A stretch of DNA of 64,000 nt, from NCBI GenBank assembly GCA_942491145.1, contig CALOBC010000037.1:1-64000 (forward strand). Reading direction: 5' to 3'. The first letter of the stretch is position 1. Every line of letters begins with the position of its first letter. This document shows, in pieces, positions 60,618 to 64,000 of this stretch. The notes beneath the pieces were generated by a model, which saw only the letters and a program-made list of their open reading frames with translations, was not told the origin of the DNA and did no database searches. The stretch comes from CAXQUZ01 sp942491145. Its GTDB lineage: Bacteria; Myxococcota_A; UBA796; UBA2385. The position numbers and the translations under genes were made by a program.

Positions 60618-63434
60618 ATGTCCACCGCCGGTCCGCCCACCTCTGGTCTGTCCCTGGTCGCCCAGCTCCGCCAGCGCTGGCGTCCCGGCGATCCCGCGCT
60701 AATCTGCCCCGTGGCCCCCATCGTGCACCGCCGGCCCGACGCCCGGGATGCCGGCGCTTGGGAGAGCCGAAAGCGGGAGCGGGAGGAGATCCTCAGGCCG
60801 GCCGACGAGGTCGGGGAGCCCGAGGTGCCAGAGCTTGACTATGCCGCTCTGGACGCCATTGTCGAGAAGGGTGCTGGGCTCGTGGTGGCCTTGGGCTTGG
60901 GGGTCGGCGACGTGCTGGCCCTGCAAGCCCCACGCAGCGCGGCTTGGCTGGGGCTGGTGCTGGGGGCGTGGTCCCGGGGGGTGGCGGTGCTGTTGTTCAA
61001 CCCCAGCTACACGGCCGACGAGCTGGCGTTTTTCCTGGCCGATGCCGGCGCGGTGGCGGCGGTCCTGCCCGCAGCGGTGCGGGATGCGCTGGGTGAGGCC
61101 GCTCCTGCGGGACCCGACGGGGACGCGCTCGAGCGCGCGCTTCAGGACGCCGAGCCCGCCGGGGCTGACCCCAAGGTGGACGGCAACACGCTTGCGGTCA
61201 TCGCCTACACCTCGGGCACCACGGGACGGCCGAAGGGGGCGCGGCTGCGCCACAGCGACGTCTTGGGCACCGTCGAGGCCCTGCACGGGGCGTGGGGTTG
61301 GCGCCCGGACGATGTGTTGGTGCACACGCTTCCGTTGTTTCACATTCATGGGTTGTTTGTCGCTGCCCTCGGGGCCTTGTGGGCGGGGGCCCGCATTGTG
61401 TTGATGCCCGACTTTGACGCGATGGCGGCCATTCAGGCGGTGGAGGACCACCGGGCCACCGTGCTGATGGGGGTGCCCACCCACCACCATCGCTATCTTG
61501 CATTGCCCGAAGACACGCTGCCCGATGTGTCGAGCTTGCGGCTGATGACCTCGGGCTCGGCCCCGCTGCCGGCTGCCCGTCATGTGGCGCTGTCACAGCG
61601 CTTTGGTGTGGACGTGGTCGAGCGCTATGGCATGACCGAGGTGGGCATTGTGTTGTCGAATCCCTTGGATGGGGAGCGTCGGCCGGGCACAGTGGGCTTT
61701 CCGCTGCCCGGTGTGTTGTCCCGGGTGGTGGGCGATGACGGTCGAGACGTCGAACCCGGGACAACCGGCGAGCTGCACATCAGCAGCCCCGGGCTGTTCG
61801 AGGGCTACCACGGGCTGCCTGAAGCGACGGCCCGAGCGGTCTATGAGGACGGCGGCCGGCGATGGATGCGCACCGGGGACTTGTGCCGCGTGGACAGCGA
61901 CGGCTACCACCACATCGTCGGCCGGGCGTCGGACATGGTCATCACCGGCGGGCTGAATGTCTACCCCCGGGAGGTGGAGCGGGTGTTGCTGGACGTCGCG
62001 GGCGGCGCCATCGACAACGTCGCAGTGGTCGGTGTTCCCGACGAAGAGTGGGGCGAGCGCTTGGTGGCACTCGTCGTACTGGTGCGGGGCGCCGAAGCGG
62101 ACTTGGAGGGCTGGCTGGCGGCCTGTCGGGCGCGGCTGGCGGCCTACAAGTGCCCCCGGGAGCTGCGTCTCGCCAAGGCCCTGCCGTGCAATGCCATGGG
62201 CAAGGTGCAGAAGCACCGCATCCGGGAAGAGTGGGTACAGAGCGAGGCGCGGCGGGTGTTGGATCCGGACCTCGCCTGGCTGGAGCTGACGATGAACCCG
62301 GGCATCGAAGACCTCGCAGCATCGGAGCTTCAGCGCCTCTTGGCGGCCCGGGGCTTGCCCAAAGCGACCATCGAGGTGGCCCCCCGGGGGGCGAAGGGCC
62401 GGGTGCTGGTGTCCTGGCAGGGTCCGCCGGCCTCTCTGTTGGCGTGCGCCCTAGAGATGCGCAGCATCCACCACGTCCTGCGGCCCCTCGGGCGCCTGCG
62501 GATTCCCGATCATGGCGGGCTGGCGGCCATTCGTGCATGGTTCGGCACTCTCGCCATCCCCGAGCTGGACGCCAAGGATGACGGCGCGCTGCCCTCCTTC
62601 CGCGTGACCTGTGAGCGCTCGGGCAAGCACCCCTTCACCAGTGAGCAAGTGGCCCGAGAAGCCGGTGCAGGTGTGCGGTCTCGCGCGCTGAACCCCGTGG
62701 ATCTGACGGGCTTTGATGTGCATGTGCGGGCCGATGTGCGCCGCACCCACTGCAACGCCGGGGTGCAGCTCACCGCCCGCAGCCTCTCCCAGCGCCTCGA
62801 CCGCCCGTTTCGGCCGCGGATAAAGCTGCGCGCCAACATTGCCTGGGCGATGCTGGAGATGTCCCGGTCGGCCGAGATGGGGCCCAGCAAGGTCATCTTG
62901 GACCCCTTCTGTGGCTCCGGCACCCTGCTGCTCGAAGCGGGCCGGCGGTGGCCCGATGCACAGCTGCTGGGCTCGGACGCCCACGATGCCTGCGCCGAAG
63001 GAACGGCGGAGAATGCGGAACACCTGGGCATCTCCGGCTTGATCAGCCGCGTCGGCGACGCCCGGGATGTGGATGTGTTGTGGGCGGACCACCGGCCGGA
63101 CACCGTCGTGGCCAACCTGCCGTTTGGGCTGCGATTGAGCCGGGGCACCAACCACTACTGGCTGTACCGCAACTTCTTGGAGGGGCTGGCCCGCATCATG
63201 GACCCCGGTGGTCGGGTGGTGTTGCTGGTCGGCAAGCGCAAGGTGCTGAACCGGGTGGTGGCGCCGAACCCCTGCTTTGACATCGTGCACGTGCGCATTG
63301 TCGAGATGGGCGGGGCCTGGCCGGCGCTGTTTGTGTTGGAGCGCCAGGATGTTGTGGCCCCCCCGAGGGACGAACCCGACGCTGACCCTGGCGACCCATC
63401 GGCAAACCTCCCGCAAACAACGGCCCGGGGATGA
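60618..63434 (+). CDS. Fusion of an acyl-CoA synthetase and a THUMP-type RNA methyltransferase
   Basis: 938 residues in a single frame from ATG 60618. Residues ~70-540 are an AMP-binding ligase: YTSGTTGRPKGARL at ~197, LPLFHIHGL, VERYGMTEVGIVLSNP, WMRTGDLCRVDSDGYHHIVGR and the C-terminal lysine loop NAMGKVQKHRIREEW at ~525. It is closest in style to malonyl-CoA/medium-chain synthetases. After ~12 linker residues, LAWLELTMNPGIEDLAASEL at ~552 begins a THUMP-like region, then a class I methyltransferase with DPFCGSGTLLLEAGRR at ~762 and the NLPFG base-binding motif at ~832, as in enzymes that methylate guanine N2 of tRNA or rRNA. No stop, shift or ribosome-binding site beyond a weak GGAG before ATG 62292 separates them. 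Confidence 0.85.
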   Translation: MSTAGPPTSGLSLVAQLRQRWRPGDPALICPVAPIVHRRPDARDAGAWESRKREREEILRPADEVGEPEVPELDYAALDAIVEKGAGLVVALGLGVGDVLALQAPRSAAWLGLVLGAWSRGVAVLLFNPSYTADELAFFLADAGAVAAVLPAAVRDALGEAAPAGPDGDALERALQDAEPAGADPKVDGNTLAVIAYTSGTTGRPKGARLRHSDVLGTVEALHGAWGWRPDDVLVHTLPLFHIHGLFVAALGALWAGARIVLMPDFDAMAAIQAVEDHRATVLMGVPTHHHRYLALPEDTLPDVSSLRLMTSGSAPLPAARHVALSQRFGVDVVERYGMTEVGIVLSNPLDGERRPGTVGFPLPGVLSRVVGDDGRDVEPGTTGELHISSPGLFEGYHGLPEATARAVYEDGGRRWMRTGDLCRVDSDGYHHIVGRASDMVITGGLNVYPREVERVLLDVAGGAIDNVAVVGVPDEEWGERLVALVVLVRGAEADLEGWLAACRARLAAYKCPRELRLAKALPCNAMGKVQKHRIREEWVQSEARRVLDPDLAWLELTMNPGIEDLAASELQRLLAARGLPKATIEVAPRGAKGRVLVSWQGPPASLLACALEMRSIHHVLRPLGRLRIPDHGGLAAIRAWFGTLAIPELDAKDDGALPSFRVTCERSGKHPFTSEQVAREAGAGVRSRALNPVDLTGFDVHVRADVRRTHCNAGVQLTARSLSQRLDRPFRPRIKLRANIAWAMLEMSRSAEMGPSKVILDPFCGSGTLLLEAGRRWPDAQLLGSDAHDACAEGTAENAEHLGISGLISRVGDARDVDVLWADHRPDTVVANLPFGLRLSRGTNHYWLYRNFLEGLARIMDPGGRVVLLVGKRKVLNRVVAPNPCFDIVHVRIVEMGGAWPALFVLERQDVVAPPRDEPDADPGDPSANLPQTTARG

Positions 63435-63498
63435 GCGTGGCCCGCTAACGGGGCAGGCGCGCGGCCTGCGACTGGATCAGGCGATGCCGGGAGACCCC

Positions 63499-64000
63499 AT
63501 GACCACCGTCCTTCTTGCTGCTTCTCTGATGGTGTCTGCTTCTCTGGTGGAGTCCGTCGCCCACGCCGAAGAAGGCTGGGATCTGGGCGACCTCGGTCTG
63601 GTGGCCGATCTACCCGCGGGCTGGACCGTGCCCGAGGGGGGCTGGGCCGACTGGCAGCTCAAGGCGAAGCACACCGATGGGCGGGTGTTGCAGGTGTGGT
63701 CGACGCCGTGGCAGGTGCCCATGGACGACGCCGCCGCCGAGGCCTTTGAGACGCTGTATGCCGACCAGCTCGCCACCGAGGCCAAGGCGACCATCACCAG
63801 CCGCAAGCACGAGACCGCCAAGCTTGGCGGGCGGCGGTCGGTGCGGGTGACCCTGGGGCTGGACGTGAAGGGCGGCGAAGGGGTGGCGGAGCTGGTGGCC
63901 TTTGAGGGACCGGGCCGCACCATCCACGTGCGCAGTGTCGGCAATGCCCGGCGGAGCAAGTCGCTGCGGGACGACCTGACGGCCTTTGTCGAGGCCTTCA
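63499..64000 (+). CDS. Exported protein of unknown function, runs off the right edge
   Basis: Starts at ATG 63499 with GGGAG six bases upstream. A signal peptide (MTTVLLAASLMVSASLVESV, cleavage near AHAEE) precedes ~140 visible residues containing LGLVADLPAGWTVPEGGWAD, ADQLATEAKATITSRKHE and LGGRRSVRVTLGLDVKGGEG. The pattern is that of a small beta-sheet domain seen in predicted lipid-free periplasmic proteins of delta-type bacteria. No family can be named from this part, and the C-terminus lies outside the window. Confidence 0.55.
   Translation, partial: MTTVLLAASLMVSASLVESVAHAEEGWDLGDLGLVADLPAGWTVPEGGWADWQLKAKHTDGRVLQVWSTPWQVPMDDAAAEAFETLYADQLATEAKATITSRKHETAKLGGRRSVRVTLGLDVKGGEGVAELVAFEGPGRTIHVRSVGNARRSKSLRDDLTAFVEAF

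Overview
The window reads as a scaffold of at least two, and probably three, unrelated bacterial genomes joined end to end. Positions about 1-6,480 are a GC-rich bacterium with secreted thioredoxin, cyclophilin-FKBP and histone genes, possibly of the FCB/Krumholzibacteria kind (weak guess). Positions about 6,550-16,540 look like Verrucomicrobia or Planctomycetes: GC-palindromic repeats, an ECF sigma factor paired with a serine/threonine kinase, sulfatases and a kinase-TolB protein. Positions about 16,540-64,000 are one high-GC genome, probably Myxococcota-like, judged from lipoproteins, PEGA and PilZ proteins and wide use of GTG starts. The left 16.5 kb is full of one-base frameshifts, many at homopolymers. 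The right 47 kb has intact genes with tight start/stop overlaps, so its gene structures can be trusted far more.

Left segment (1-6,480). A ZIP-like transporter fragment and a HAD phosphatase lie on the minus strand. Next is a secreted thioredoxin-TPR protein whose first active-site cysteine is an in-frame TGA, followed by a SECIS-like hairpin: a candidate selenoprotein. On the plus strand are a secreted cyclophilin-FKBP double isomerase, a POT-family transporter cut by a poly-G artefact, a lysine-tailed bacterial histone, a small secreted protein fragment and a beta-barrel fragment.

Middle segment (6,550-16,540). A 750-base noncoding stretch precedes a VapBC toxin-antitoxin pair bracketed by two 39-bp direct repeats. 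Then come an ECF sigma factor, a broken kinase, a membrane protein, an iduronate-sulfatase-like gene meeting the head of a second sulfatase on the opposite strand, and a long kinase with a TolB-type propeller.

Right segment (16,540-64,000). It opens inside a Uup-type ABC-F gene, followed by an FAD oxidoreductase. Positions 19,206-30,516 are a purine catabolism locus on the minus strand: allantoinase, an allantoicase-OHCU decarboxylase fusion, HIU hydrolase, guanine deaminase, an alkaline-phosphatase-fold lipoprotein, then the urate hydroxylase PuuD, a malate synthase and the xanthine dehydrogenase iron-sulfur/FAD subunit. Together they would take guanine through xanthine, urate and allantoin to ureidoglycolate, with malate synthase placed to use the glyoxylate. 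The molybdopterin subunit and ureidoglycolate lyase are not in the window.

The remainder holds a fatty acid hydroxylase, a UPF0182 membrane protein, an exo/endonuclease-phosphatase lipoprotein, an NrnA-like DHH phosphoesterase, a SUKH protein coupled to a large basic-tailed membrane protein, PilZ, YqeY and TldD/TldE proteins, PEGA and IPT/TIG proteins, and a class V aminotransferase. An IS1380 element with matching ends and a TTAG duplication sits exactly at the stop codon of a secreted protein gene and splits what was a tight gene pair. Near the right end are a nicotinamidase facing a UshA-like lipoprotein across a palindromic operator, and an unusual single-frame fusion of an acyl-CoA synthetase to a THUMP-type RNA methyltransferase.
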